Shown here: one piece after another, positions 35,626-48,905 of the stretch
Numbering within the stretch: the stretch's first letter is position 1
How the letters are laid out: the number at the start of each line of letters is the position of its first letter
NCBI GenBank assembly: GCA_028829895.1
Contig: CM054179.1
Span: 68,402,891 to 68,466,890, forward strand
Length of the DNA: 64,000 bases
Source: Sinotaia quadrata
Lineage: Eukaryota; Mollusca; Gastropoda; Architaenioglossa; Viviparidae
Direction: 5' to 3'
Notes under the pieces: model-generated
What the model was told of the DNA's origin: nothing
Database searches by the model: none
The model's input: only the letters and a program-made list of their open reading frames with translations
Translations under genes and position numbers: made by a program

Positions 35626-35823
35626 TCTTACAGTGAAATATATTTGTAAAAAGCCTTACAGTAAATTATTTTTGCTTGATAACCACTGAAACAGTACAGT
35701 ATATAAAAAGTAAATCAATGGTGACATTTGTAGGATATGCTGAGTTAATGGTAAGCATTATAATTACTAGTTTCGGATTTCTCTGTCTCTTTCCTTTGCG
35801 GCAAAACATTTATGTTCTCGCGC

Positions 35824-35906
<83 letters not shown>
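35824..35906. repeat. (GT)n microsatellite
   Basis: About 40 TG units, pure after a short cgcgtg start. Confidence 0.98.
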
Positions 35907-35907
<1 letters not shown>

Positions 35908-36755
35908 ACATTTATGTTTATCTCTGTCTGAGAGTATTTATATGTGCCTGTGCTTTTAAATGTCTGATAAAAAAATAATTTAATATTCGATTGCGAATAT
36001 TCTATTTTGACTTTGACATTGCTATTAACAGTCCAGGTTTAAAGCTGATTTCAGTATTAATGTATTTTTCCTGTTTCTCTTAATGTATTCAGGGAAACCT
36101 TTTAAAATCTTTGAAATCAAGACACTTGTGTTATCTGGCGATAAAACAACAAAAATGGAACGAAGTAAATACAGGGGGAGGGAACTCTCTAATTGACTTA
36201 AAACCTGCAAACAAACCCTCAATGCACATAAACATACTCATGAATGTTTGAGAGCAGACACAAGATTTCCGGTTTTAGAAACTTTTAATAAAATAATTAT
36301 ATTTCACGTACCTTTCATTAGGGGCTTTGGGCTGCAAAGCTTAGTGCATTGAGTGACAAAGTTACTTTTGTAGTCCTTTCATAGTTCTGAAACAAATTTA
36401 CAATTAATGTATATTAATAACACTAAAAATAATATACTTTCGGTTTATGTCAACAACATTTAACGATACTATAGCTGCTACGTAATAAATACTAAAATTG
36501 TAGCATCCCTATAATTTGATAGTAATGATGGAGTGTGCATGCAACTGTCGTGAGAGAAGTCAGTGATGCATAGTTCGCATCATTTCGTTGATATTCTACA
36601 TATATTTTATGTCCTTAACGTATTTAAATGGCTTTATGACTATTCCTGTGAAAAGAAACTCAATTACCTCAAGCTATTGGGTGCTAAAGGTACATTATAC
36701 AGAACATACAAACTTGTTTAAATCGAGTTTAAGTCAGTCCGTTCTGTAATACAGT

Positions 36756-36758
<3 letters not shown>
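35907..36758. other. No feature seen
   Basis: AT-rich intergenic DNA; no coding or repeat signal was found. Confidence 0.45.

Positions 36759-36837
<79 letters not shown>
36759..36837. repeat. (CA)n microsatellite
   Basis: About 39 pure CA units. Confidence 0.98.
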
Positions 36838-36839
<2 letters not shown>

Positions 36840-36899
36840 TTTTTGATAACTTGTGTATGCATTCCATAGACTGTTCTTGTGAAATCCTGTACCTCTTTA

Positions 36900-37310
36900 C
36901 GTATATATGAATAAATTAATGAAATCTTGTTTACCATAGTGTTCCTGTGAAAAATCTATAGTATGTTTATTCTTCACATGAATAAACTATAAACGTGTTT
37001 ATATAGTCTATTCTTGTGATCAAATTCATTATATTTGCACACTAATAATCTATTTAAATCGTATTTACATTAGTATGTTCCTGTGAAAAACCTACATTTA
37101 TGTACACGTTAATGAATGAATAAACTATTTAAATAGTGTTTACCTCAACTATTCCTGTGTGAAATATATATTTACTGACACGTTAATGGATGAATAAACT
37201 ATTTAAATCGTGTTCACTCCATCTATTCCTGTGTAAAACCTACATTTACGTACACGTGAATGAATGAATACATTATTTAAATTGTGTTTATGCCAGTCTG
37301 TTCCGGTAAC
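36900..37310. repeat. ~65-75-bp degenerate repeat, 5-6 copies
   Basis: Cores gaatgaataaactatttaaa, tcgtgtttac and ctattcctgtgtgaaacct. Old and variable in length. Confidence 0.8.
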
Positions 37311-37724
37311 TAACTTGCATGACGATTATGAAGCGTTAATGATTTAAAACACATAATCTGACGCTACTAGTGTGACAAATTCACATTCTATCTATGAATC
37401 GTTTTTTCCAGGCTGGTTACGGACGACACACACACTGAAAGCACTCCTAATGTGACTAGCTTCAACATTATCTTCATAACACTTATCTTAAAACCTATTT
37501 TGGCCTGTGATTAATTTACAGCACGTTCATAATCTTAATTACTTAATACATTCTTTAGATTTTCGTGTGAGCACTTTGAAAAGTGTCAATCAATGCTGTT
37601 AATGTGACCAGAACACATGCTTATGACAGTATTTTCTTTTTTAAAAAAAACAAACTTACAGCATATTTGTGAAGTTGCTTTAAAGCGAGTATGTCCGAAC
37701 AATTTATGACGTTATCTAACTTTA

Positions 37725-38010
37725 AAAATGAGTAATTTACAGCTATTTATGACGATGCTTTCCAAGTAAATAACTTACAACTACTTATGACGACGCTTTC
37801 AATGTAATTAACATACATCTTTTCATGAAGATGCTTTCCAAGTAAATATCATACAACTATTTATGACGATATTTCGAAGTAAATATCATACAACTATTTA
37901 TGACGATATTTCCAAAGTAAATATCTTATAACTACTTGTGACGCTTTCAAAGTAAATAACATGCATATGTTTATGACGAAGTTTTCCAAGCAAATAACTT
38001 ACAGCTATAT
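37725..38010. repeat. ~40-bp degenerate repeat, ~7 copies
   Basis: Core caactatttatgacgatgct followed by ttccaagtaaataactta. Confidence 0.85.
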
Positions 38011-38439
38011 ATGACGCTGCTGCTGTAAATCTTACTGACGCTTGCATTATGCTGTGCTTGCTAATGAGAATCTGAATTAAATTTAAATAAACCTGCTCGT
38101 CAAAGAGAAAGCGATTTATGCCCTCACTGAGAGTGCAATAAAGCGGATGTGTGTCTGCCAGGAAACCTGCATGCTGCCAGCGTCGTAATGAAGAATGGAC
38201 CGGTGTCCAAACGAAATCCGGAAATGTTTCCTAATGGAGATCTGCTCGCTATATAAACGCTCTAATGCTCGCTATAAAATAAACAAACCTGTATAATGCC
38301 TAAAACCTGTCAGGAGAAATAGGAGGTTAAAAAATCACTTACAGGATATCCAATGAAGTGAAAGTGTTGGAAATAAGTGTCACATTTCAACGACACATGC
38401 AGTGCTAATGAATTCGCTATGCGGTGCAACGTCATAAAA

Positions 38440-38780
38440 CTTCAAAATGTGTGGGCAAAGTATTTCGCTGTCACGATGATGGCTCACAGAATTGAAAAGT
38501 GTGTATGCAAAGTATTTCGGTTGACATGATGACGGCTCACAGCATTGCAAAGTGTATGTGCAGAGTATTTTGTTGATATGCTGACAGGCTCACAGCATTG
38601 CAAAGTGTGTGTGTGCAAAGTATTTCGGTGACACGCTAATGACTCATAGCATTGCAAAGTGCGTTTACAAACTTTTTATTGTTGAGATGATGATAGCACT
38701 TAGCACTGCAAAGTGCTTTGCTGAGATCCTGTTGGTTCAGAGCATTACCAAGAGTGTATACCAACTAATTTGCTGAGACA
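38440..38780. repeat. ~60-bp degenerate repeat, 5-6 copies
   Basis: Cores ggctcacagcattgcaaagt and tgcaaagtatttcggtga. The preceding 38080-38440 is unassigned. Confidence 0.85.
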
Positions 38781-38974
38781 TCGCTAGGACATCGCTATTG
38801 TTATGCAAGCAAACCCCAGTTTTTAAATTATTTCGTTAGATTTGATTGCTAATAGCACTGATTGTTCAAAGTATGTAAGTGATGAGAATATATGACGTAT
38901 ATCATACTGTACACTTAAAAAAAAAGTACCTGAAATTGTCTTTAAAACTATGAGATCTAACACCATACTTGGTT

Positions 38975-39165
38975 AAGTCTAATTTAGTATGAAATGACGC
39001 TAGAACTAGATTTCATTGCATTTGTCTAATATAGTATAAATTCAGTGCGTTTGGCTGTGTCCAATTTAGTATGAATTGACGCTAGAACTAGATTTCATTG
39101 CGTTTGGCTGTCTACTTTAGTATGAACTGACGCTTGAGCTAGACTTCATTGCGTTTGGCTGAAAT
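38975..39165. repeat. ~55-bp repeat, 3-4 copies
   Basis: Core acgctagaactagatttcat, tgcgtttggctg and aatttagtatgaa. Confidence 0.9.
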
Positions 39166-39398
39166 CGTACGTACACAATCAACTGTTGGTTTTCTTAATC
39201 ACACTGACATTTTTCTAAATCTGTATTTGAATCATTTTATATAATTACTCTTTCACTTTTATAGGTGAGCTCCTCTATAGCTAATATAGTTTAACATGAT
39301 TTAATACTGTAGTGTATGTAAACACTTGTCTTACAGGAATATTTAATGACATAATTAAATAAGAATATAAATCAAACATTTGTAAATATAGTAGTAAG

Positions 39399-39473
<75 letters not shown>
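39399..39473. repeat. (TA)n microsatellite
   Basis: About 37 pure TA units. Confidence 0.98.
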
Positions 39474-39476
<3 letters not shown>

Positions 39477-39654
39477 TTTTTTCCACATTAGAATTAATCT
39501 TTATTGAGCGGAACATGAACCTGATGATAATGATGACCATGACGATATGATAATGTTGATGATGATATTGTAGTTTTCAAAATCTGAAAATAAAATCGTA
39601 TCTGTGATTGTGTTGTGCATGTCTTTCAGCCAGATATAGGGCAAGACCATCTGA

Positions 39655-40130
39655 CGCTCTCTAAGGCACTTCACTTCCTATCAGCGCCTTCGTACAAAGT
39701 AAGACCAATCAAGGGAGAGAATCAACATTTAGCGCTCTTCACTTCCTATCAGCGCCTTCGTACAAAGTAAGACCAATCAAGGGAGAGAATCAACATTTAG
39801 CGCTCTTCACTTCCTATCGGCGCCTTCGTACAAAGTAAGGCCAATCAAGGGAGAGAATCAACATTTAGCGCTCTTCACTTCCTATCAGCGTCTTCGTACA
39901 AAGTAAGACTAATCAAGGGAGAGAATCAACATTTAGCGCTCTTCACTTCCTATCAGCGCCTTCGTACAAAGGCCAATCAAGGGAGATAACCAATATTCAG
40001 TACACATCACTTCATAACATTGCCTTCGTACAAAGTAAGACCAGTAAAGGGAGAGAATCAATATTCAGTACACATCTCTTCATTTGTCTGCCTTTCATAC
40101 AAAATATGGCCAGTAAAGGGAGAGAATAAG
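39655..40130. repeat. ~69-bp minisatellite, 7 copies
   Basis: Core cacttcctatcagcgccttc, gtacaaagtaagaccaatca and agggagagaatcaacattta. Left copies are nearly identical; right ones decay. One copy near 39976 reads aagggagataacc, a motif I associate with molluscan repeats. Confidence 0.95.
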
Positions 40131-40254
40131 TTTTCAGCACCTTATATCAGTTGCGGGAAAGTCGAAAAAAATCTAATTGATGCGCTGGCTTCACACTGTA
40201 GATAGTACTTTTTACATCTTTCTAATACATACTTTCAGAACACCCCTAAGTATT

Positions 40255-40800
40255 TGCACTTCACTATAGGCTTCCATGCATTATTGTCAAACCATTATTG
40301 GCATTGTTTAATATAGGCTTCCATGCATTATTGTCAAACCATTATTGGCATTGTTTAATATAGGCTTCTATGCATTATTGTCAAACCATCATTGGTATTG
40401 TTTAATATAGGCTTCCATGCATTATTGTCAAACCATCATTGGTATTGTTTAATAGGCTTCCATGCATTATTGTCAAACCATCATTGGTATTGTTTAATAT
40501 AGGCTTCCATGCATTATTGTCAAACCATCATTGGTATTGTTTAATATAGGCTTCCATGCATTATTGTCAAACCATTATTGGTATTGTTTAATATAGGCTT
40601 CCATGCATTATTGTCAAACCATTATTGGTATTGTTCAACGCAGATTTCAATGCATTACTATCAACATATGATTGCTATTGTTTAAAGGCGGCATCAACGC
40701 ATTATTGTCAAACACCATTATTGGTATTTTCAATGCAGACTTCCATGCATTATTGTCAAAACATTATTAGTATTATTCAATGCAGATTTATATAATTACT
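40255..40800. repeat. ~48-bp minisatellite, ~11 copies
   Basis: Core taggcttccatgcattattg followed by tcaaaccattattggtattg and tttaata. It decays to the right. Confidence 0.96.
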
Positions 40801-41754
40801 TTCAAAGAATTTTTGGGTTTGTTCATTGCAGACTAAGTAAAGTGCATATAACACAGTAATCGTTTTATACAATTTATAAACCGTAAATAACTACAAGAGA
40901 TATATGTGGCTTTTACAGATACTGCAATTATTATCCAAGAAGATAGCAATATAAATTTATATAATACCGTTCAGTAATTTAAACAGGACGTGGCCAGTTA
41001 TTGGTCTATCGAGGCATTCAAGTGTGAATTCTCGAAAATGCAAAACATGTATTTACTGGTCTGTAGAGTTTTTTCAATATTTACTTTAGAAAGTTTCAGT
41101 TATTTGTGCATATAGGCTTTTAGAGAGGTTAAATCCCCATTTTAGTATTTCTGTTTGCATTTACACATTACAGAAATAGAACGCACTCCAGGTCAATGCG
41201 GTAATTATGCAATTGCATAGCCTACGGGAGAATTATGCTATTTGGTCGGCAGCTAGCAGACGACTGCTGGTGGATTCATGAGGCTTAATTTCTCATTGGG
41301 TCCAAGCAATCAGTCAACAGACTTTGGTAAGGTCTTAATAGGAGCCCATAATTTTGCAGTATTGCCAACAGGGGTGATCTAATACTCTTTCATGGTCCTC
41401 AGGGATCAATGCATTTGGGACGAATAAGGAAAGACTTTGAATTTATTTCAAAGCAATAAATGGATCCTCGAAATAAAAGAATTATATAACATTGATTATA
41501 ACATAATGACATGTATAATTCTTCACACGAAAGTTAATATTTCCAAAACTCACAATAAACTAAACACAAAATACAACTTCTTGCAATACAAAGCAAAAGG
41601 AAACGTAACTCTGGCCGTACAACATTCAGCTTTTCTTCTCCTGTCCGCACACTCGAACACACCGATCAATTTGCTTTATAAAGTATTTATACAAAATAAA
41701 ATAAAGATGAATTTTACACTTATGCAAGATATTCAAAATATATATTATTGGCAT
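40801..41754. other. No feature seen
   Basis: AT-rich. A 121-codon plus-strand opening at 41437-41802 overlaps the LINE relic at its end in another frame and resembles no protein. Confidence 0.45.
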
Positions 41755-42050
41755 AATAATACTAATTACCGCGTGAAGACCAGACTTTGTATTTCTCAAT
41801 AAATCCAACAGAACAGCAACAGTCGTTGACGTCGCTTTTCCAGGTGAAGGACACGTAAAAACAAAAGAAAGAGAAAATATAGAAAAATACAAATATCTCA
41901 TATTAGAAATCCAGAGATTGTGGAATGTAAATGTAGAACGTACTACCTGTAGTGATAGGAACCTTGAGGAACATAACATCCGAGTTGGAAGACTATCTTA
42001 ATAAGCTACCTGGAAACATTGCTCCTCGCAAGTGCCCAATATCCTCAGTA
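41755..42050 (+). mobile_element. R2-group-like LINE, endonuclease and C-terminal part
   Basis: The plus-strand frame reads RPDFVFLNKSNRTATVVDVA followed by FPGEGHVKTKERENIEKYKY and LILEIQRLWNVNV (to ~41935). After a frameshift come ITSELEDYLNKLPGN-like residues (41965-42015). This matches the restriction-like endonuclease domain of the copy at 58200-58480. RPD...VDVAxPG is the PD-(D/E)xK-like core. The rest of the element is missing. Confidence 0.85.
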
Positions 42051-42245
42051 AAACCTTGTGTAATACGTCAAACAGTAAAACCTTGTGTAATACGTCAAAC
42101 AGTAAAACCTTGTGTAATACGTCAAACAGTAAAACCTTGTGTAAAACGTCAAACAGTAAAACCTTGTGTAATACGTCAAACAGTAAAACCTTGTATAAAA
42201 CGTCAAACAGTAAAACCTTGTGTAATACGTCAAACAGTAATACTT
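42045..42245. repeat. 27-bp array expanded from the LINE 3' end
   Basis: Eight copies of gtaaaaccttgtgtaatacg followed by tcaaaca. cctcagtaaaacctt at the left edge is the usual LINE HILRKTL codon stretch, so the array starts inside the element. Confidence 0.95.
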
Positions 42246-42954
42246 AACAGCTACTGACTGGAATGTATCACAGAAAGAGGTCCATCTCCATGTAGCCTTT
42301 TTCACTTGCCTCTGTGACTGTTAGCTGCATATCGTCTGCATGGAGCGCCTTGACAAATGGGGTCAGGGGGTGTGCTTTGTTTCAGATTACGCGCACTGTA
42401 TGAGTAAACGTTGCCATGGCTAATGTGTAGTGCTGTGTTTGTATACATAGTTTACTCATTCTTTACTGTTTTATGCATTTACTAATTGCCAGAGATGTTT
42501 GAATTTTAGATAGTTTATATTTATGTGTTTTTGAATGCTAGTTTATAATATTTTATTTGTGTACTTTAAGATTTATTCATGTGAGAAGAGTGTTTACATA
42601 GGACGCCAATATAGTTATTTATTTTATCTTTTCAATTATATGTTAGGAAAGAGTTGTATTTAAAGAGTATTTAATGTTGTTTCCTTAGATAGTGAGAGCA
42701 TAATTTAGAAGCAAATTATATATAAACCAAAGTAACAAAACACAGAACATGGAAGTCAAGTCAGGTTCTAGCGATGATAGGTTTAAAATTGTCGGAGCTT
42801 CCTTTGCGGCCCGTGCTCAAATAATATAATGGCGAGCTATAGTGTGTTTGAGTGTGTCTGGAAGAGCAGTGCTCTACATGAGATGAATAAATAAATGAAA
42901 AGCTGCTAAAGTGTTTCCTGCGTCACTGTAGCTGCGGTTGATGTAAGATTTGGA
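42246..42954. other. No feature seen
   Basis: Intergenic sequence between LINE pieces, without recognisable coding or repeat signal. Confidence 0.4.
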
Positions 42955-43060
42955 CCTACCCCATCATACTTGGATCTCCCAGAATCATAGTAAGATCCCG
43001 AGACCTTGGTTCACATCCACAGTCAAGCAAAGTCATGTAAAAGACTGAATAATAATACTT
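42955..43060 (+). mobile_element. R2-group-like LINE 3' UTR scrap
   Basis: Matches the shared 3' end (cttggatctcccagaatcat, ccgagaccttggttcaca, a short AAT tail). Confidence 0.8.
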
Positions 43061-43074
43061 TTTCTTATCATTAC

Positions 43075-44270
43075 TATTCACAATACATAAACCCTGCACC
43101 CAAAAGCAGACTAGGTACGTTCTATGCATCAGGGAAAAATGGTAGGCACACATGGGTAGTAGACCATGCAGCAGAGGAAAAAAGAACATATTGGCAATTT
43201 ATAAGGCAATAGTTACTGACAGCAAGAAACGAAGAATAAAACTAGCAATGGAATGGATTGAATATCAAATAAGACTCGATTCCACATTCATGGATAATTG
43301 AAACATTAAAATTGTACAAAATAGCGCCATCCATACAGAACCTAATTCAGGAGTCAATGAAAAACTGGAAAACCACCATCGGGTGCAACAACACAGATAT
43401 TGCAGACATAACAACTGTGGAATCTATCTAGGTGGTTCATTATCACCACCGCTGTTCTGCATTGCCCTAAATCCTCTCAGTCAAGTGATCCAAAAAACAG
43501 GATTAGGATACAAAATGAAAGCTGGAAGGTCATCAGCCATTTACTGTACATGGGCGATCTCAAACTCCACGGTAAAAAAATGAATGTAACATCACATCGC
43601 TGATCAATACTGTCAAGAACTGCATTGAGGACATTAACATGACATTCGGCCTTGAGAAATGTGGACGAATTATAATCTATAAAGGCAAAGTCTAAACAAC
43701 AGAGGGCCTACAATTCGACATCGGAAAGATCAACAATGTTTCAATGGAAAATGGATATAAATACCTCGGGATACTACAACATCAAGAAAATATGCAGAGA
43801 GAAGTGAAGTCCAAAGTTGAGAGAGAGTATGAAAAACGGGTTAGACTAGTCCTGAAGTCCAAGCTAAATGGGGGCTAATAAAATACAAGCCCTTAATGCA
43901 AATACATGTAGTCAGCTACACTGGAGGTATCATAGATTGGACAATTAATGAAATAAATAAACTGGACAGATAAATAAGAACACTACTCACAATACATAAA
44001 GCCTCACACCCAAAGGCAGACGTAGACAGGTTGTATGTGTCTCGAAAAATGGGAGGCTGAGGTCTGAAGAAAATCAAACATGTCATTGATAGATAAGTCA
44101 TTGGTCTTCTGGACTACATCTGCAATAACAACAAAGACGGTCCATAATAGAAGGAGTAAAGACTATACCAACCCCCAGACACAGACAAAGAAACATGGAA
44201 GAAAACAACGAAGCAAGCACTAGCATATACCTGGAGCCAAAAACCACTCCGTACAGGTAATATGCTACAC
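43075..44270 (+). mobile_element. R2-group-like LINE, RT domain, rearranged
   Basis: 43075-43190 is a post-RT scrap (tattcacaatacataaaccc encoding a TIHK-like motif). From 43260 the RT core is read in shifting frames: LKLYKIAPSIQNLIQESMKN (43305-43365), LSPPLFCIALNPLSQVIQKT (43441-43500), then HLLYMGDLKLHGK at 43540-43578. There the catalytic YMDD has become YMGD, so the first catalytic Asp is lost. INTVKNCIEDINMTFGLEKC follows at 43600-43660, GYKYLGILQHQENMQ at 43755-43800 and SYTGGIIDWTINEINKLDR at 43911-43970. Stops and frameshifts are frequent. The zinc knuckle and endonuclease parts are absent here. Confidence 0.88.
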
Positions 44271-44340
44271 ATCAAACTTGTATAACTTACAGGTAGGTAA
44301 TATGCTACACGTTAAGCTAAGTGTAACTTACAGATAAATG
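44240..44340. repeat. ~50-bp imperfect duplication
   Basis: Two copies with acaggtaatatgctacacat and aacttgtataacttacagg-like sequence. Confidence 0.75.
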
Positions 44341-44689
44341 CTACATATTAGCAGGAGAGCTGAAGTCAACATAAGCTCCGATCGTAGCACGAATTGACTC
44401 ATAACTGTCTTACTGGTTCTGTTTCTCTTCAGACTGTTTAACAACGAATGTGGAATGGAATCTACTTGGAATAGTTTTTCACTTTTAGAATTGCTGCATG
44501 GTTTACTTCCCATGTGCATTACACATTTCTGACGCATACTCACCTCCTTACAGCTCGTTACACTTTGGTGATGTACAATCTCCATTTCACATTGGTTTGC
44601 GCATTAAGTACAAATTCTATTTCCATTTGCAATGGTTTATAATCTCGATTAAAAAAAAAAAGTTTTTCATCGCACACCCTACGTTCAAG

Positions 44690-44945
44690 CACATAGACAT
44701 TTTTTATAACGCAAGAAAACTTATAAATTTCAGACAATTATGGTAATACAAGAAAACTTATAAATTTCAGACAATGTAGTAGGTAATACAAGAAAACTAA
44801 TAAATTTCAGACATTGTTTATAATGCAAGAAAACTAATAAATTTCAGACAATGTAGGTAATACAAGAAAACTAATAAATTTCAGACATTGTTTATAATTC
44901 AAGAAAACTAATAAATTTCAGACATTGTAGGTAATGCAAGAGCAG
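44690..44945. repeat. ~40-bp repeat, 6 copies
   Basis: Core taatacaagaaaactaataa followed by atttcagacattgt. Confidence 0.93.
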
Positions 44946-44984
44946 TAATAACTTTAAGATGCATTAGTAATCAAAACAAACTAA

Positions 44985-45170
44985 ACATTGCTAGTAACCC
45001 AAAATTACTCACTGGTAGATGTAAAACATTGTCAGTAACCAAAAATTACCCACTGGTAGATGTAAAACATTGTCAGTAACCAAAAATTACCCACTGGTAG
45101 ATGTAAAACATTGTCAGTAACCATAAATTACCCACTGGTAGATGTAAAACATTGTCAGTAACCAAAAATG
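44985..45170. repeat. 43-bp repeat, 4-5 copies
   Basis: Core cagtaaccaaaaattaccca followed by ctggtagatgtaaaacattg. Related degenerate units continue to about 45420. Confidence 0.94.
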
Positions 45171-45689
45171 GCACTGATACATTGAACACTTTGTTAGAAA
45201 CAAACAAACAAACAAACAAACCAGAAGCCCACTGATACGTTAAAGACATTATTAGTAGCTCAAGAAACGCTGACACATTTTGAAACTGCTTGTAACCCCA
45301 AAGAGTACTAGTACATTTCTAACAATTTTTGTAACCCAATGAATTGTGATAAAACTGAGACATTGTTAGTCACCCAAAAATCTCTAACACATGAAGACAT
45401 TGATACTTACCCAAAGATCACAACTTGATACAGACTCTCTTTATTGGTAGTTTCTTTCCTTTTATTGCAATTTGTTTACTTTTGAGAAGAGAGGAAAGGC
45501 TGCAGGCATGCATAGAAAGGTTTTTCTCCCTAAAAGTAATTATATTGATTTTCAGGAAATGTTAAAAATAAACCTAACTTTTAACGTGTTCATCCCCAAG
45601 ATAAAAAACATCCGTTTGGTTTTACACCAGTATCGATTTTATCAAAACTAAATCTTTCAATCTTTGCATGGAAAGTTTTTATATTGTTA

Positions 45690-46075
45690 TTTTTTCTATA
45701 TGTGAATGTGCTTGTGTATGTTTGTATGTATATATGTTTGTGTGTGTATGTTTGTATGTGTATGTTTGTGTATGTATATTTGTTTCTTTTGTGCGTGTTT
45801 GTATGTGTATGTTTGTGCGTGTTTGTGTGTGTACGTTTGTGTATGCATGTTTATGTGTGTATGTTTGTATATGTATGTGTATGTTTGTGTGTGTGTGTGT
45901 TTGTGTATGTATGTTTGTGTTTTATACGTGTTTGTATGTGTATGTTTGTATGTGTATGTTTGTGTATGTATATTTGTTTCTTTTGTGCGTGTTTGTATGT
46001 GTATGCTTGTGCGTGTTTGTTTGTGTACGTTTGTGTATGTATGTTTATGTGTGTATGTTTGTATATGCATGTGTA

Positions 46076-46113
<38 letters not shown>

Positions 46114-46471
46114 TGTATGTGTATGTATGTTTGTGTTTTATGCGTGTTTGTATGTGTATGTTTGTATGTGTATGTTTATGCATGTATGTTTGTGAATGTG
46201 TTTGTGTGTGTTTGTTTGTATGTGTATGTTTGTGTGTGTATGTTTATGTATGTATGTTTGTGTGTGTACATTTGTACATTGTGTATGTGTATGTATATGT
46301 TTATGTGTACGTTTGTGTGTATGTGTTTGTGCATGATTGTGTGTATGTTTGTGTGTGTATGTTTGTGTGTGTATGTTTGTGTATGTATGTTTGTGTGTGT
46401 ATGCTTGAGTGTGCACATTTGTGTGTTTATGTATGTGTATGTATATGTTTAGGTGTACGTTTCTTGTGTAT

Positions 46472-46550
<79 letters not shown>
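45690..46550. repeat. Complex (TGTATGTTTG)n/(GT)n tract, ~860 bp
   Basis: GT-rich low-complexity sequence of nested units (tgtgtatgtttgtatgtgta), ending in a 70-bp pure GT run. There are two long-range repeats inside (45700-45900 and 45920-46100). It translates as Cys/Val runs in all plus frames; no gene is inferred. Confidence 0.98.
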
Positions 46551-46920
46551 CGTTTGTGTTTGTTTTGTTTTTTTCTTTTCTGATTACATTAACAATCGAG
46601 CACTTAAAAGTAAAATCTCCGACATATAGCACTGGACTAAAAATAATATTTGCTTATGAAAATTACTCTCTACTATCTTTTTAATTTTATGGGGCAATCT
46701 GTCTCTGTGCTAAAATGTAAAATCTACGTCACATTATCGAATAAACGTGGCTGACAGAGGGATATTATTTTTCCTCAACTGAGTTGTAATTGTTACATTT
46801 GACCTGACAAACGCATTGCAAACATACATATAAATCGTGACATATTCAATGTTGGACACATCATTTATGCATTCACGTTTTCCATAATGCTCGTGTGCCC
46901 GCAAAAAGAAATACTTCTTA
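46551..46920. other. No feature seen
   Basis: AT-rich intergenic DNA after the GT tract. Confidence 0.45.
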
Positions 46921-46924
46921 ACAT

Positions 46925-47155
46925 ATAATTTGTAGGTTAATGTTGAATAAAAGTATTAATATTTTGTGGTTTAAGTTTGAATAAATATCTGCATTAATAC
47001 TTTGTAGGTTAATGTTGGATAACATGTATTAATATTTTGTAGTTTAAGTTTGAATAAATATCTGCATTAATACTTTGTAGGTTAATGTTGAATAAAAAGT
47101 ATTAATATTTTGTAGTTTAAGTTTGAATATAAATATCTGCATTAATACTTTGTAG
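46925..47155. repeat. ~80-bp repeat, 3 copies
   Basis: Cores ggttaatgttgaataaaagt, attaatattttgtagtttaa and gtttgaataaatatctgcat. Confidence 0.92.
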
Positions 47156-48480
47156 ACACCTGTATTAATTTTTTAAAAAATCTTCTACAGTTTTGTATCT
47201 ACTTATTTCTCAAGTAATATGCTTACGATGACCTAGTTACGGCGAGACTATTCTCGAATAGAACTGCCTGGGTCAGACTAATCTGGTGTTCCAATGAAAA
47301 CAGATGCATAGGAAGGCACAGACAGCTGCCAACAAGTGCGAAAAGAAACGAGTACAGTTTTCATATAATCAGCTAAAATCGAGCTGTAATAGTAATGTGA
47401 AAAAAAGGAATTATTTACTTGAAAAAGCTAACCATCCATTTTTTTTTTTAATTTCATTTTCTGCGGACAGAGTGCTATCACTTTGCCAAAATCGAAGTGC
47501 AGATGGAAAACAAGGGGGAAAAAAAAGAAATTAGGACGGAAATGATTCCTTCATTAATATAATATTATTTGCCAATTACAGAGAAAATAGAAAAAAGTAT
47601 GAATTATTTCTTACAATGATTCTTCATGCATTGGATTCTGCATTAAGCCATTTTTGGAGACACTTTTCTCGATGTCAGTGATGCATTGATGATTACACCT
47701 AATATCAAATTGCAGGGTTGTTAAGGGAACTAGACTGGAATAGAGAGAATACAGCTTGTTTCAGTAATTTTACATTGCAATAGAAATTTGAAATAATTAG
47801 GAAATCATTTTGTAAATGTGGTTTGTATTATAGCATACCATAGTTTCATAATATGTCAGTTTCACATGCACTTCAATTTAGCAGAGTGAAAATACTAAAA
47901 CTATTGGAAAGTTCTTCATATTTCAGCTTAATGTGTTTTACAAAACTACTCACATCCTAGAAATGAATGTCATAATTTTGACATGTCAGCCTAGACTAGT
48001 GCCGATGATGTGACACATTCACAGGTTTCATTCATGTACCTGAATGGATTTAGTTAGAAAGGGTTGTAACGTTTTTTCTTATTTCCATACACTATCAATA
48101 GGTTTGAAAAGCAATGGTTTAGGAATAAATCCTTTCTAGTTCCCCCCCCCCCCAGCACAAACAGTAGGTGATTTAAAAGCAGCAGTGCACATACACACCA
48201 AACTCCGGCAGTCATATTTTTCATCGTTGCCCTGAGAACAGATGGATTGCCTTCCTTGGTTGATAATAAATGTTCGAAGGTAATTCTGTTGTGAGAAAGC
48301 CCTGCTAAATAACCATTGTGTGTTAACCAGTAGCTATCAAGTATATTGTTGTGTTTGAGAGTGGGAGTGATTTGTGGCTAGATATTCATGACAAAAGTGA
48401 CCTCTTGTCTTCAGATAGCAGCATATGACAGCTGTAACAATTGCTTTAGCCGTGCACAAGCATATACACCAAGGACTGAT
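47156..48480. other. No feature seen
   Basis: Includes a C-run at 48141. No coding sequence was found. The 76-codon opening at 47304-47534 has no recognisable content. Confidence 0.4.
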
Positions 48481-48489
48481 CCATGATCC

Positions 48490-48625
48490 CCTACCAGTGC
48501 CAAAGAGTCCCTGCAGCCATTGTGTATGTTATAATCCACATACAGCCTTTCCAATGTGGTCCTATCCAAAGAGTCCCTGCAGCCATTGTGTATGCTATAA
48601 TCCACATCCAGCCTATCCAATGTGG
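48490..48625. repeat. ~65-bp tandem duplication
   Basis: Two copies with ccaaagagtccctgcagcca, ttgtgtatgntataatccac and cagcctntccaatgtgg. Confidence 0.93.
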
Positions 48626-48764
48626 ACTGATGGGAAGGCCTGACCTCTACTAAACAACTGTCAGCAACTTTTCTGCTGTCATTAAAATAATTAACATTCA
48701 TTTTAAAACTAACGTTCCCCGAGTTACCTGCCAGAAGTTTCTAATTCTGTTCATCTTGAAGATT

Positions 48765-48905
48765 AGTAGAAAATTGACATGGTATCGTAATTAGAGTATC
48801 AATTTTAATCACACTTATAGCCAATGTATATTAGTAGAAAATTGACATGGTATCGTAATTAGAGTATCAATCTTAATTATACTTATAGCCAATGTATATT
48901 AATTA
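48765..48905. repeat. ~67-bp tandem duplication
   Basis: Two copies with ttagtagaaaattgacatgg, tatcgtaattagagtatcaa and cttatagccaatgtata. Confidence 0.94.

Noticed and set aside
38240..38285. TATA-like ctatataaacg as a promoter
   Set aside because: AT-rich DNA gives such matches by chance, and no gene follows.
41437..41802. 121-codon plus-strand opening
   Set aside because: Composed of AT-rich codons and overlaps a LINE relic in a different frame; no family features.
45684..46583. A 299-codon plus-strand Cys/Val-rich opening and several overlapping His/Thr-rich minus openings
   Set aside because: They are translations of the GT/TGTATG low-complexity tract; all frames are open and composition is set by the repeat.
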